From Pedobacter quisquiliarum (GTDB lineage Bacteria > Bacteroidota > Bacteroidia > Sphingobacteriales > Sphingobacteriaceae): 64,000 bases of DNA. Below are positions 51,398 to 59,589 of this stretch, one piece after another (positions within the stretch are counted from its first letter, which is position 1; each line of letters begins with the position of its first letter). Below the pieces are notes generated by a model that saw only the letters and a list, made by a program, of their open reading frames with translations, searched no databases and was not told where the DNA came from. Both the position numbers and the translations under genes were made by a program. The stretch is taken from the NCBI RefSeq assembly GCF_014642175.1, contig NZ_BMIL01000004.1, positions 1 to 64,000 of the forward strand, read 5' to 3'.

Positions 51398-52588
51398 CTA
51401 TTTAAATTCCGCCTGTTCCATGACCAGGCTTGCTGCGGCAAGCAGCTCTGCATTTTCTGCGAGTTCTGACTGCACGATGGTGGTCTGACTGGCAATCCTT
51501 GGAATACAAAATTCATTCAGTGCCTGCTGTATTGGTGGCAGTAGTACCTTACCAGCTACGGCAGCACGGCCGCTTAACACGATGCATTCCGGGTTCATGA
51601 TGTGGATGAGTGTTGACAGTCCCTTTCCGATCATAAATGCCGCTTCCGACAAGATGGATACGGCTAATGGATCATGTGCTTTAGCGGCTTCCAAGAAGAC
51701 CTGTTCAATATTTCTGCTTTTATCAGCTGCCAGTTGGCGCATGCTGGTAGCTGCGCCGGAGGCGATGGCTGCTTTGGCACGCTCGGTCATTACCGAAAGG
51801 GAGGTTTCCACTTCCAGGCAGCCGCGTTTGCCACAGGAACAAAGGTCGTCCGACTTCGACAGGGGGATGTGGCTGAATTCACCTGCATAACCACTGCTGC
51901 CGCGGTAAAGCTGACCATTAACGATCATGCCCAATCCGGTTCCCCAGCCAATGTTGGCTACCATCACATTACGCTTTCCAACAGCTGCACCGTAGCGAAA
52001 TTCCGCCAATGCGATTAAACTGGAGTCGTTGTCAATGAAAACCGGAAGCTGAAGTTCGGCGGAAAGGTATGCGGCCAATGGACTGCCATCATTTGTCGGT
52101 AGGTAGGAGTGACTGATGCCGAGTTCAGCATTTACAAAGCCCGGTATACCGATGCCCACGCCAAGAAGTTGTGTTTTAGGAATGCCTGATGCGGCTAAAT
52201 TGCTTTGAATGAACGTTGCAAGTTGTGTCGTTGCCTCCGGATTGTTCATCAGCGGCAGCTCCATGCTTGCAATTTCAGATCGGCTTGTGTTGCGCAGATC
52301 GCAGATCATCATCCGGGTGATGAATTGATCCATCGCGACAGAGACAATAAACTTCTGCTTGTCTGCATTCAGTAGGAACCTGGATGCGCGTCTGCCACCT
52401 GTTGAGGGGCCAAGACCTTGCTCTATCACATAGCCTTCTGCAACTAGCTGCTGTACAATTTTCGTAATCAGCGGCAAGCTTTTATTACTCAATTTGCTAA
52501 GCTCTGTTAAGGACAAAGGGTGCTTGTAATAAAGCTGCTTAATGATATCGTTTTTAAGCCACTGACTTTTTTCTTCTATCGCGTTCAT
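51398..52588 (-). CDS. ROK-family transcriptional regulator
   Basis: The ATG at 52588 (MNAIEEKSQWLKND) gives 396 residues; a TTG at 52600 is less likely. An N-terminal winged helix (SLTELSKLSNKSLPLITKIV) is followed by a sugar kinase-like ROK domain with GIGIPGFVN, FIDNDSSLIALAEFRYG, NIGWGTGLGMI and the zinc motif CSCGKRGCLE near residue 250. Such NagC/Mlc-like regulators answer a sugar or sugar phosphate. It lies 122 nt upstream of the SusC/SusD pair on the same strand and most likely controls it. Confidence 0.94.
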   Translation of the reverse strand: MNAIEEKSQWLKNDIIKQLYYKHPLSLTELSKLSNKSLPLITKIVQQLVAEGYVIEQGLGPSTGGRRASRFLLNADKQKFIVSVAMDQFITRMMICDLRNTSRSEIASMELPLMNNPEATTQLATFIQSNLAASGIPKTQLLGVGIGIPGFVNAELGISHSYLPTNDGSPLAAYLSAELQLPVFIDNDSSLIALAEFRYGAAVGKRNVMVANIGWGTGLGMIVNGQLYRGSSGYAGEFSHIPLSKSDDLCSCGKRGCLEVETSLSVMTERAKAAIASGAATSMRQLAADKSRNIEQVFLEAAKAHDPLAVSILSEAAFMIGKGLSTLIHIMNPECIVLSGRAAVAGKVLLPPIQQALNEFCIPRIASQTTIVQSELAENAELLAAASLVMEQAEFK

Positions 52589-52605
52589 TACCAGATTCAA
52601 GAAGC

Positions 52606-52643
52606 CAAACTTAGTAAGTATTTATGCTAAATGTTAAATACTT
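52606..52643 (-). promoter_or_regulatory. ROK gene promoter box with overlapping inverted repeat
   Basis: CAAACTTA (52606-52613) reads TAAGTTTG on the minus strand, a perfect -7 box 18 nt from the ATG. Just upstream, AAGTATTTA (52616-52624) and TAAATACTT (52635-52643) form a 9-bp inverted repeat with a 10-nt centre, spanning the -33 region. This is the position expected of an autoregulatory operator. The half-site AAGTATTA recurs at 51281, 6 nt upstream of the SusC start. Confidence 0.5.
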
Positions 52644-52842
52644 TTTAAATTATTTTTAAAGTTAGATTAACTTCTGAATTCTTTAAGGTAATTTGCTGAG
52701 TACGAGTGCGCTGTTAGCGAGCTGTTAGCTACATAAAACAGCATACATAATATGGCCAGCGGTTAGTAGTGCAAAATTATGGAAGGTAATACCAGGTGAA
52801 AACGCGTAAAATAGCTGGAATGCTGAACTTTGTTTTTGCGAC

Positions 52843-53169
52843 TTAGTGCGAAACAAATTTTAGACCTACCACAGAAGCGATGAGGGTAGTGATAAAGAAG
52901 ATGCGCCAGAAGCTGGCTGGATCTTTAAAAACGAGGATACCAATGATGGCTGTACCAACAGCACCAATGCCGGTCCATACGGCGTAAGCGGTACCAATCG
53001 GAAGGGTTTCCGTGGCTTTGATTAAGAGCACCATGCTTATGGTTAGCGATACCAGGAAACCTGCGAACCACCAGTACATTTCTGTTCCATTTGTTTCTTT
53101 CACTTTCCCTAAGCAGGAAGCAAAAGCAACCTCGAATAAACCCGCAATAACCAATATAATCCAGTTCAT
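52843..53169 (-). CDS. SMR-family small multidrug/guanidinium exporter
   Basis: A 108-residue inner-membrane protein with four helices. The essential Glu13 lies in AGLFEVAFAS, and TLPIGTAYAVWTGIGAVG resembles the SugE/Gdx branch that exports guanidinium more than the broad-drug EmrE branch. It works as an antiparallel or dual-topology dimer with proton exchange. No guanidine riboswitch was seen upstream; instead there is a GTGTGCG-rich repeat between it and the UDG-like gene. Stand-alone subunit; no partner SMR gene next to it. Confidence 0.93.
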   Translation of the reverse strand: MNWIILVIAGLFEVAFASCLGKVKETNGTEMYWWFAGFLVSLTISMVLLIKATETLPIGTAYAVWTGIGAVGTAIIGILVFKDPASFWRIFFITTLIASVVGLKFVSH

Positions 53170-53320
53170 ATCTTACTCTTTGGCGCAAAGGTCTGCATTT
53201 CATAGGAGAATGCTTGCTGAAAATATAAATCTGCTGTAAAGGCCATGCTAATTTAAAGCGCAGTCCAGGGCGTTCACGATTGCTCAAGCCCAGTTGAAAC
53301 ACAGCTAAACCAAAGACAAA

Positions 53321-53393
53321 ACGCACAGCAAACGCACATGCCGTGTGCGCTTCGTGTGCGTTCGGTGTGCGTGTGCTGTGCGTCTCGTGTGCG
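53321..53393. repeat. GTGTGCG-rich direct and inverted repeat cluster
   Basis: GTGTGCG (or CTGTGCG) occurs at 53343, 53354, 53365, 53376 and 53387, i.e. every 11 nt. In addition, a 17-nt arm at 53321-53337 pairs with 53367-53383 with a single mismatch, allowing a large hairpin. The cluster lies between the UDG-like gene stop and the SMR gene start. Confidence 0.85.
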
Positions 53394-53424
53394 TTTGCCC
53401 CAAGGCTGTTCCGTAAAAAGTTGG

Positions 53425-54000
53425 TTATTGCTGTAGACGTTCTGCCACCTGAACTTTCAAGGCTGGTAGCACCGCCTCGCCGAACCATGGATTGACCTTT
53501 AGCCAGTTTTGGTTTCTTGGAGAAGGATGCGGTAAAGTGAAGTACCCTGGAAGATATTCCGCATAGCTTTTTACCGTATCGGTAAGGTTCCCCTTGTATC
53601 GGGTATTTAGATAATGCCGTTGTGCATACTGACCAATCAGCAAGATTAATTGCTTGCTTTCAAAGGCATCCATCAGTCGGCTGTGCCATAACTTTGCGCA
53701 TGCGGGCAGAGGCGGCAGATCGCCTGATTTTCCTTTGCCGGGATAGCAGAAGCCCATCGGAATGATGGAAAAATGTTCCGGATTGTAAAAGCTGTCGTTA
53801 GAAACGCCAAGCCAGTCGCGCAGTTTATTGCCGCTGGCATCATTCCATGGAATACCTGTTTCATGGACACGCCTCCCGGGTGCCTGCCCGATAATCAGAA
53901 TTTTAGAGGTTGTTTCGAACTGGATCACTGGGCGCGGTTCGTGGGGAAGGATTCCCGAGCAGAAGCTACAGCTTAGAATTTCATCAAGGAGTGCTGACAT
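53425..54000 (-). CDS. uracil-DNA glycosylase family protein
   Basis: The ATG at 54000 (MSALLDEILSCSFC) gives 191 residues; a TTG three codons earlier is unlikely. It has the UDG superfamily layout: ILIIGQAPGRRVHETG (motif 1 with GQAPG), IPMGFCYPGKG, LILLIGQYAQRHYL and the terminal HPSPRN motif. Superfamily members remove uracil from DNA in base-excision repair; this branch is often annotated as UDG-like and its activity is less studied. A TAACTTTG box lies 6 nt before the start. Confidence 0.88.
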   Translation of the reverse strand: MSALLDEILSCSFCSGILPHEPRPVIQFETTSKILIIGQAPGRRVHETGIPWNDASGNKLRDWLGVSNDSFYNPEHFSIIPMGFCYPGKGKSGDLPPLPACAKLWHSRLMDAFESKQLILLIGQYAQRHYLNTRYKGNLTDTVKSYAEYLPGYFTLPHPSPRNQNWLKVNPWFGEAVLPALKVQVAERLQQ

Positions 54001-54006
54001 CTGCCT

Positions 54007-54014
54007 CAAAGTTA
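54007..54014 (-). promoter_or_regulatory. TAACTTTG -7 box close to the UDG-like start
   Basis: CAAAGTTA on the plus strand gives a perfect minus-strand TAnnTTTG box, with only AGGCAG between it and the ATG. Where a -33 element would be, the arms of the Rnk-gene hairpin are found instead. Confidence 0.45.
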
Positions 54015-54046
54015 AGATGCTGCGGGCTTTTTCTCCGCAGCATCTT
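54014..54046 (-). terminator. 12-bp perfect hairpin after the Rnk-like gene
   Basis: AAGATGCTGCGG (54014-54025) and CCGCAGCATCTT (54035-54046) pair perfectly with a 9-nt loop. It begins 8 nt after the Rnk-like stop. No T-run follows on the minus strand, so termination may be partial. Confidence 0.6.
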
Positions 54047-54053
54047 TGGCTTA

Positions 54054-54455
54054 TTACATTGCCGTTACTTGTTCAATGCGGTACTGGCGGATGCCGTTAT
54101 CCATTTCCCAGGACAGCTCCGTTCCTTCTGCATAGCCAATCAGGGCTAATCCGATAGGTGAAAGGATGGACACGGTTTTATGTTTCGGCTTCGCCTTATC
54201 TGGCGCCACGAAGTTGTAGGTGAACTTTTCACCGGATTCCACATCTGCAAGTTGTACGCTGCGGTTGATGTCGACCACGTTATCTGGTAGATCCTTGCGG
54301 AGCACCTGCTTGGCGTTACGGAGTTGTTCAACCAGCATCACCTCATTATGATGCGGCAGTTTTTTACGTCGGATCTGGTCCTTTAGTAAGTCGAACATGC
54401 CAGTAGTTAGGATAATTGCGTTTGTTGCTTCGGTATTTATTGCTGTAGTATTCAT
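54054..54455 (-). CDS. Rnk/GreA-GreB C-terminal-type RNA polymerase-binding factor
   Basis: A 133-residue protein with a short N-terminal coiled coil region (GMFDLLKDQIRRKK to RNAKQVLRKD) and the FKBP-like GreA/GreB C-terminal domain (VQLADVESGEKFTYNFVAP, ILSPIGLALIGYAEGTEL). The shape is that of Rnk, which binds RNA polymerase but lacks the acidic cleavage tip of GreA. It probably modulates transcription or competes with Gre factors. Single gene with a hairpin downstream. Confidence 0.9.
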   Translation of the reverse strand: MNTTAINTEATNAIILTTGMFDLLKDQIRRKKLPHHNEVMLVEQLRNAKQVLRKDLPDNVVDINRSVQLADVESGEKFTYNFVAPDKAKPKHKTVSILSPIGLALIGYAEGTELSWEMDNGIRQYRIEQVTAM

Positions 54456-55028
54456 GATTTTCTTTTAAGATTGATGTTAAATTCGGTTACGTTCCGCCAT
54501 CATCATTTTACGCGCGACAACAGGGCAGCTGCCTTTGTTGGCGCTGCTTGCAGGAAGGAAACTGGTGCTCATGTGGATTGATCCGGCGTAAAGCACGTTA
54601 CCTATCATGTGTTATGCAATAAGCATGTTGCGTAGAAGATGGATGTAAATCCCAGACCTGCGGTATTTAGGCCCGGGCGGAAGTGTTGAAATCCTTAAAA
54701 GATGAGAAGATGTACCTTTTGCCGCCAAGCAGGCCTGCAGGTGCAGCAACAGATTTCCTGTGCATAGCAGGGCCATTGCAAAGCTTGTTGCAGCTGGTTA
54801 TCGGGGCGCTATGTGCATTTAAATGTATCAACTGATTCAAACATAGCCAATATAAACCTGGTTGTCAAGCGGCTGCGTCATAACCATGTCCTTAATGGAC
54901 TTTCCGGCTATAATCCTCCTTATTAATGTGCAATCTCCCGTAACAAAGTTGAAATATTTTGGCCATCACTTCTTATTTCCCTGATTTCTTCCCAACTTGA
55001 ATGTGCTTCTAACCAAATATAAACTGCT
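54456..55028. other. 573-nt intergenic region without recognised gene
   Basis: Upstream region shared by the divergent Rnk-like and Gfo/Idh/MocA genes. It has a 10-nt palindrome GGCAGCTGCC (54524-54533). No convincing promoter, RNA gene or repeat array was found. The length is unusual for this otherwise compact stretch and may hide a degraded gene. Confidence 0.4.
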
Positions 55029-55106
55029 ATGAATTGTAAGCCGCCCTGCGCGCCGTGTGGTTCATGCGTTCTGGTGTGGAGCTTTAAAGATCATTTCCAA
55101 CCATGA
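55029..55106 (+). CDS. possible 25-residue Cys-rich leader peptide
   Basis: A frame starting ATG at 55029 encodes MNCKPPCAPCGSC followed by VLVWSFKDHFQP. Its TGA stop overlaps the ATG of the oxidoreductase gene (ATGA at 55103-55106), the usual arrangement for translational coupling in this window. Four Cys are spaced C-x3-C-x2-C-x2-C. It is too short for homology arguments and could be chance; a leader peptide or metal-binding micropeptide is conceivable. Confidence 0.35.
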   Translation: MNCKPPCAPCGSCVLVWSFKDHFQP

Positions 55107-56470
55107 GCGAAAATTCAAGAAGACATTTCCTTAAAACACTGGGTATTGGTACGGCTGCAATGGCGGTAGGCAACTCCGTTTTTGGTGGCACAGGTACAGG
55201 CTTCAGTGCGAAGAGCTACCGGAACATTATGGGTGCCAATGAGCGAATTAACCTCTCCGTTATAGGTCTGAATGGCCGCGGTGATAGTATCAGCGGCACC
55301 ATTGCCAGGCTCAAGGATGCAAGGATTGTATCGCTCTGCGATGTAGATAAAAGGACTTTTGCCAAAGTACAAAATACGCTTGCCAAGGCAGGGTATGAAG
55401 GGCAACCGAAAACGGAGGGCGACTTGCGCAGGGTACTTGAAGATAAGGATGTAGATGCGATTTATACGGCTACGCCGGATCACTGGCATGCGCCGTTGAC
55501 GATTATGGGCTGTCAGGCGGGCAAGCACGTTTACGTGGAAAAGCCGCTGAGTCATAATCCGCATGAGGGTGAGCTTGCCATCGCTGCTGCGCGAAAATAT
55601 AACCGCGTGGTGCAGATGGGCGCACAACGCCGCTCTGCACCAATATTAACGAAAGGCATTCAGCTGCTGCATGAAGGGGTGATCGGAAAGGTTTACCTGG
55701 CGAAAACCTGGTACACCAATGCCCGTAAGGCAACGCATCTAAAGCCGGGCAATGTGCCCGACTGGTTGGATTACGATCTGTGGCAGGGACCTGCACCGCG
55801 CATGGCGTACAAGGAAGGACTTATTCATTACGACTGGCACTGGTTCTGGCATTGGGGAACAGGAGAAGCGCTGAACAATGGTACCCATGAGGTGGATGTT
55901 GCACGGTGGGGCCTTGGCGTGGACTATCCGGTGCGGGTAAGTTCAAGCGGCGGGCGCTTTCACTACCAGGATGACTGGGAAACGCCGGATACGCAGGTTG
56001 TAAACCTGGAATACCCTGGAGGGCTGTCCATCACCTGGGAAGGGCGGAGCAGTAATGGGCGCCGGGTAGAAGGGCGCGACCGTGGACTCATGTTCTTCGG
56101 CGAAAAAGGTAGTCTGGATACCGGGGATGATGCTTTCCAAATATATGATCTTAATGGTAAGCTGATCCGGGAAGAAAAGCAGCAGGGCGAAGGAGATGCC
56201 ATGGCCGGCCGGAATACCGCAAGTCCGAGTTTAGGGCTGGATACCCTGCACATGGTTGATTTCCTAGATGCCATCCGGAACAACAGAAGGCCAAACTGCG
56301 ATGTAGAGATCGGGCATAAGAGCACGGTGGCCATGCAGCTGGCGAACATTTCCTGGCGCGTGGGCCGCGACATTCATGTGGATCCATCTAATGGGCACAT
56401 CAAGAATGATAAAGCGGCACAGAAGCTCTGGAAGCGGGAGTATCATAAAGGCTGGGAACCGAAGGTTTAA
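55103..56470 (+). CDS. Tat-exported Gfo/Idh/MocA-family oxidoreductase
   Basis: A 455-residue protein with a twin-arginine signal (NSRRHFLKTLGIGTAAMAVG). The Rossmann part (about 40-170) contains INLSVIGLNGRGDS and the typical EKPLSHNPHE. The C-terminal alpha/beta domain has WHWFWHWGTGEALNNGTHEVD and WEGRSSNGRRVEGRD. Tat export fits proteins folded with NAD(P) in the cytoplasm. Relatives act on sugars and inositols or as glycosidases; the substrate is unknown. It is convergent with the hybrid kinase gene, with 16 nt between stops, so a sugar-related role is plausible. Confidence 0.92.
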   Translation: MSENSRRHFLKTLGIGTAAMAVGNSVFGGTGTGFSAKSYRNIMGANERINLSVIGLNGRGDSISGTIARLKDARIVSLCDVDKRTFAKVQNTLAKAGYEGQPKTEGDLRRVLEDKDVDAIYTATPDHWHAPLTIMGCQAGKHVYVEKPLSHNPHEGELAIAAARKYNRVVQMGAQRRSAPILTKGIQLLHEGVIGKVYLAKTWYTNARKATHLKPGNVPDWLDYDLWQGPAPRMAYKEGLIHYDWHWFWHWGTGEALNNGTHEVDVARWGLGVDYPVRVSSSGGRFHYQDDWETPDTQVVNLEYPGGLSITWEGRSSNGRRVEGRDRGLMFFGEKGSLDTGDDAFQIYDLNGKLIREEKQQGEGDAMAGRNTASPSLGLDTLHMVDFLDAIRNNRRPNCDVEIGHKSTVAMQLANISWRVGRDIHVDPSNGHIKNDKAAQKLWKREYHKGWEPKV

Positions 56471-56486
56471 ATCAGCTGGTTTAAAT

Positions 56487-59282
56487 TTACTTCGTCCCCT
56501 GGTGTTTTTTCTTAAACTCACTGGGGGTACAATCGTACTTCGCTTTGAAGACCGTAGAGAAGTAATTTGGCGTGGAAAACCCTACCATATAGGTAATCTC
56601 GGAGATGGAATAGGCTTCATTCATCAACAAGTATTTCGCCTTCTTTAACCGTCTGCTTAGAATATATTCCGTGATGGTGCAATTCAATAAGGCTTTCACT
56701 TTTCGGTACAGTTGTACACGGGAAATCCCGATTTCCTTACAAATATCGTCCACGTTGAAGCTGTCATTGGAAAGGTTTTGGGAAACGATAGCGGCCAGGT
56801 CATTTACAAACTTTCGATCTATCGCATTATAAGTTTGAGACTGTGTAGCTGTGCTTACGTCGCTGGTATAGTGTTCTTTCAGCAACACCCGGTTTTTCAG
56901 TATGTTTTTAACCTTGGCTAAGAGCACATCTGAGTCGAATGGTTTCACCATATATGCATCTGCCATACTCTCCAGTCCTTGTATTTGTTGTTCATTGCTG
57001 CCTCGTGCAGTCAGTAGTATGATTGGAATATGGCTGGTTCGTATGTCCGACTTTAGCTTTTGGGTTAATTCTTTGCCAGTCATGCCTGGCATCACCACAT
57101 CTGAAATAATCAAGTCAGGCACATGTTCATAAGCTGCTGCCAACCCATCGGTGCCGGTTCGGGCGGTGAATATTTGATATTGCTTGCTAAACCTTTCCTG
57201 GAGATAGTTCAGCAGGTCCATATTATCTTCTACGATCAAAATGGATTGCTCATGTAGTTTAGGGACCTGATCTGATACAAGTTGCAGTACCGGGAGGTCT
57301 ATTTCTGAAGTATAAATTTGAGCGGTCTCGCTCAGCTCCGCTTTATCATAAGACAGTTCGGATTGTTCCGCCGCGCTGAAATGGTCAGATCCTGTTAGTA
57401 GGGTGAGGGTGAAAGTTGTACCAAGCTGCCTGGTGCTTTCTACCGCTATCGTACCATGATGTATTTGCATGATTTCCCTGGATAATGATAAGCCGAGTCC
57501 GGAGCCTTTTGTAGAATTGGTGTCTACCTGGTAGAAGTGTTCGAAGATGTGTTCGCTCTCGGCTTTGCTCATTCCAATTCCATTATCCTGTACCTGAATG
57601 GAAACATTGCCCTCCCGATCTTCTATGGATACCAGAATGGTTCCATTTGTTGGTGTAAACTTGAATGCGTTTGATAGCAGGTTGAAGATCACTTTGTCCA
57701 GCATGTTCACATCAAACCAGACCAGGATGTCCTGCCTGGATGCTGTGAATTGAAGATTGATATTCAGCTTTTGTGCATTGAGCCTGAAGCTTTCGAGAAT
57801 GTCCTTTATGAATTCAACAATGTTGTTGGGGGTAGCGCGGATTTGCACCTTTTCATATTCAATCTTCCGATAGGTGATCAGCTGGTTGACCAATCTAAGC
57901 AAGCGATAAACATTCTTATGGATGTGGTTCAGGTTTGTTCCAGCGAGTGTTCTGATTTTTTCATTGTTGAGCAAGTCCTGCAACGGTGACAGAATGAGGG
58001 TTAACGGTGTACGGAATTCATGGGATATGTTCGTGAAAAAATTGAGCTTTGCCTCCGTTGCCAGTTCGGCTTTAGCGGACATTTCCATCAACTGATTTCG
58101 CTGATCTAATATTTCCGCATTTTTCATGTTTAACCGCAGATTGATTTTCTTGTTTTCTAAAAGGGAGTAGAAGGCTAAGCCACCAAACACTACGGCCAGC
58201 ACCAAAGCAATAACAGTGATGTTGAGGACCACCTGTTGGTTGCTGAAGAGTACTTCCTGATCTGCGAGCAAGCCTTGCTGGCGTTCTATATCCTGGTATT
58301 GACTCCGGACTTTCTCGACTTGTAGCTTCATCAACTCCACATTACTAGCGTCAATGACGATAGATTGAAGGATGTTTTCTTTGTTGAAAGGCTCCTTTTT
58401 TAAAATCTTTAAAGCGGTTGAAATTGCTTCTTTGCCTCCCGTGGGGTAGAGTAAGCTTGCGTCAAGGACCTTGTCGGACACCAGTTGTAATCCACCACCT
58501 TGACCAGGTAGCGCATCAATACCAAATACCTTTATGGATCGGGAAAGGTTAAGTTGTTTGATGACTTCCCTGGCACCACTAGCCATAACATCATTGTGTG
58601 CGAATATGGCATCGAGATCATTGAAGTCGCTTTTAATGCTTTTTAGTTGTTGTTCCGCATTATGCTTCAGCCAGTCCCCATACAGTTGATGTTTGATGTT
58701 TATGCCTTCAAATTGCTTGAGGCCTTCGGAAAATCCTCGTTGGCGCTCAATCGCAGGAGAGGAGCCAGGCAGGCCCATGATTTCGACGATATTTCCCTTC
58801 CCCTGTAAGGCGGTACCTACATAGGAACCCGCCATTTTGCCGATCTGGAAATTATCAGCGCCTACATAGGCTGTATAAGCATTGGAGGAGGTCTTTCGAT
58901 CAAGGACAATAACTGGGATGCCTTTTTGGTAGGCCAGCTCGACCACGGGCGTGAGTGGCTGTGCTTCATTTGGGGAAATGATGAGCAAATCAATGTTCTG
59001 CTTTAACATCCATTTCACCTGTTCTACCTGTGTAGCACTGTTACCCTCCGCATCAGTATAAATCAGTTTAGCGCCAGGATGAAGGGAAAGCTCCATCTTC
59101 ATCTCTGCAGACATGGCCTTACGCCACATATCTGCACCTGTGCATTGTGAAAAGCCAATGAGATATTCTGGGTGCTTTGTTTTAGAACCACATCCCTGAA
59201 AAATGAGGCTGATGAAGATGAAGGTAAAAAGCTTTACGGAGATCGATGATAATCGTCTCCAAGCCTTTTTTGGGTTATTCAT
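56487..59282 (-). CDS. hybrid two-component system protein with RbsB-like sugar sensor and AraC output
   Basis: A 931-residue single-chain signalling protein. An N-terminal hydrophobic segment with a possible lipobox (LIFQGC) precedes a periplasmic sugar-binding domain at about 40-310 (YLIGFSQCTGADMWRKAMSA, AYVGADNFQIGKMAGSYVG). A membrane helix lies at about 345-372, HisKA with the phosphoryl His in NISHEFRTPL near 420, HATPase with VQDNGIGMS and GSGLGLSL, a receiver at about 678-795 with Asp in SDVVMPGMTG, and an AraC-type HTH at 830-931. The RbsB-type sensor instead of a Reg_prop propeller is as in Bacteroides BT1754, which binds fructose. It is divergent from the sugar porter-kinase-SusC genes and is their likely activator. 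Confidence 0.94.
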   Translation of the reverse strand: MNNPKKAWRRLSSISVKLFTFIFISLIFQGCGSKTKHPEYLIGFSQCTGADMWRKAMSAEMKMELSLHPGAKLIYTDAEGNSATQVEQVKWMLKQNIDLLIISPNEAQPLTPVVELAYQKGIPVIVLDRKTSSNAYTAYVGADNFQIGKMAGSYVGTALQGKGNIVEIMGLPGSSPAIERQRGFSEGLKQFEGINIKHQLYGDWLKHNAEQQLKSIKSDFNDLDAIFAHNDVMASGAREVIKQLNLSRSIKVFGIDALPGQGGGLQLVSDKVLDASLLYPTGGKEAISTALKILKKEPFNKENILQSIVIDASNVELMKLQVEKVRSQYQDIERQQGLLADQEVLFSNQQVVLNITVIALVLAVVFGGLAFYSLLENKKINLRLNMKNAEILDQRNQLMEMSAKAELATEAKLNFFTNISHEFRTPLTLILSPLQDLLNNEKIRTLAGTNLNHIHKNVYRLLRLVNQLITYRKIEYEKVQIRATPNNIVEFIKDILESFRLNAQKLNINLQFTASRQDILVWFDVNMLDKVIFNLLSNAFKFTPTNGTILVSIEDREGNVSIQVQDNGIGMSKAESEHIFEHFYQVDTNSTKGSGLGLSLSREIMQIHHGTIAVESTRQLGTTFTLTLLTGSDHFSAAEQSELSYDKAELSETAQIYTSEIDLPVLQLVSDQVPKLHEQSILIVEDNMDLLNYLQERFSKQYQIFTARTGTDGLAAAYEHVPDLIISDVVMPGMTGKELTQKLKSDIRTSHIPIILLTARGSNEQQIQGLESMADAYMVKPFDSDVLLAKVKNILKNRVLLKEHYTSDVSTATQSQTYNAIDRKFVNDLAAIVSQNLSNDSFNVDDICKEIGISRVQLYRKVKALLNCTITEYILSRRLKKAKYLLMNEAYSISEITYMVGFSTPNYFSTVFKAKYDCTPSEFKKKHQGTK

Positions 59283-59589
59283 TAGAAGTCCTTTATTGAA
59301 AATACAGATTGTGTTTATCTACAAACGCAATTAAAGATATGAAAATTTCAGTTTGCAACCAGTTGCACGAGCAAGGTGGAAATCTGCAGGCTAATAACCG
59401 TGAAATAATATTGAAGATTACCTGTAATAAAACTGTAAGTCAGCTTCAAAATTTATAATTCGTTGTTTTTAAATGCCTGAAATAGAGTTGGTTGAAAACT
59501 TTATGCTTTTCGAACCTATTTGAAACAAATCCGCAGGTCGAAAGCCTGTCTCCTGCATACTTTGCAGATGCTAACCAATATATATACTT
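59283..59589. promoter_or_regulatory. divergent control region of the sugar locus
   Basis: 307 nt between the hybrid kinase and MFS starts, without a gene. At 59506-59544 two inverted repeats are nested: outer arms TTCGAACCT (59509-59517) and AGGTCGAA (59535-59542), inner arms ATTTG and CAAAT (59518-59522 and 59526-59530) around AAA. Lying 46-84 nt before the MFS start, this is the best candidate activator site. TACTTTG at 59558-59564 resembles a -7 box. Confidence 0.5.

Noticed and set aside
53170..53424. Guanidine riboswitch upstream of the SMR exporter
   Set aside because: None of the paired hairpin loops typical of the known guanidine classes was recognised; the region is dominated by GTGTGCG repeats.
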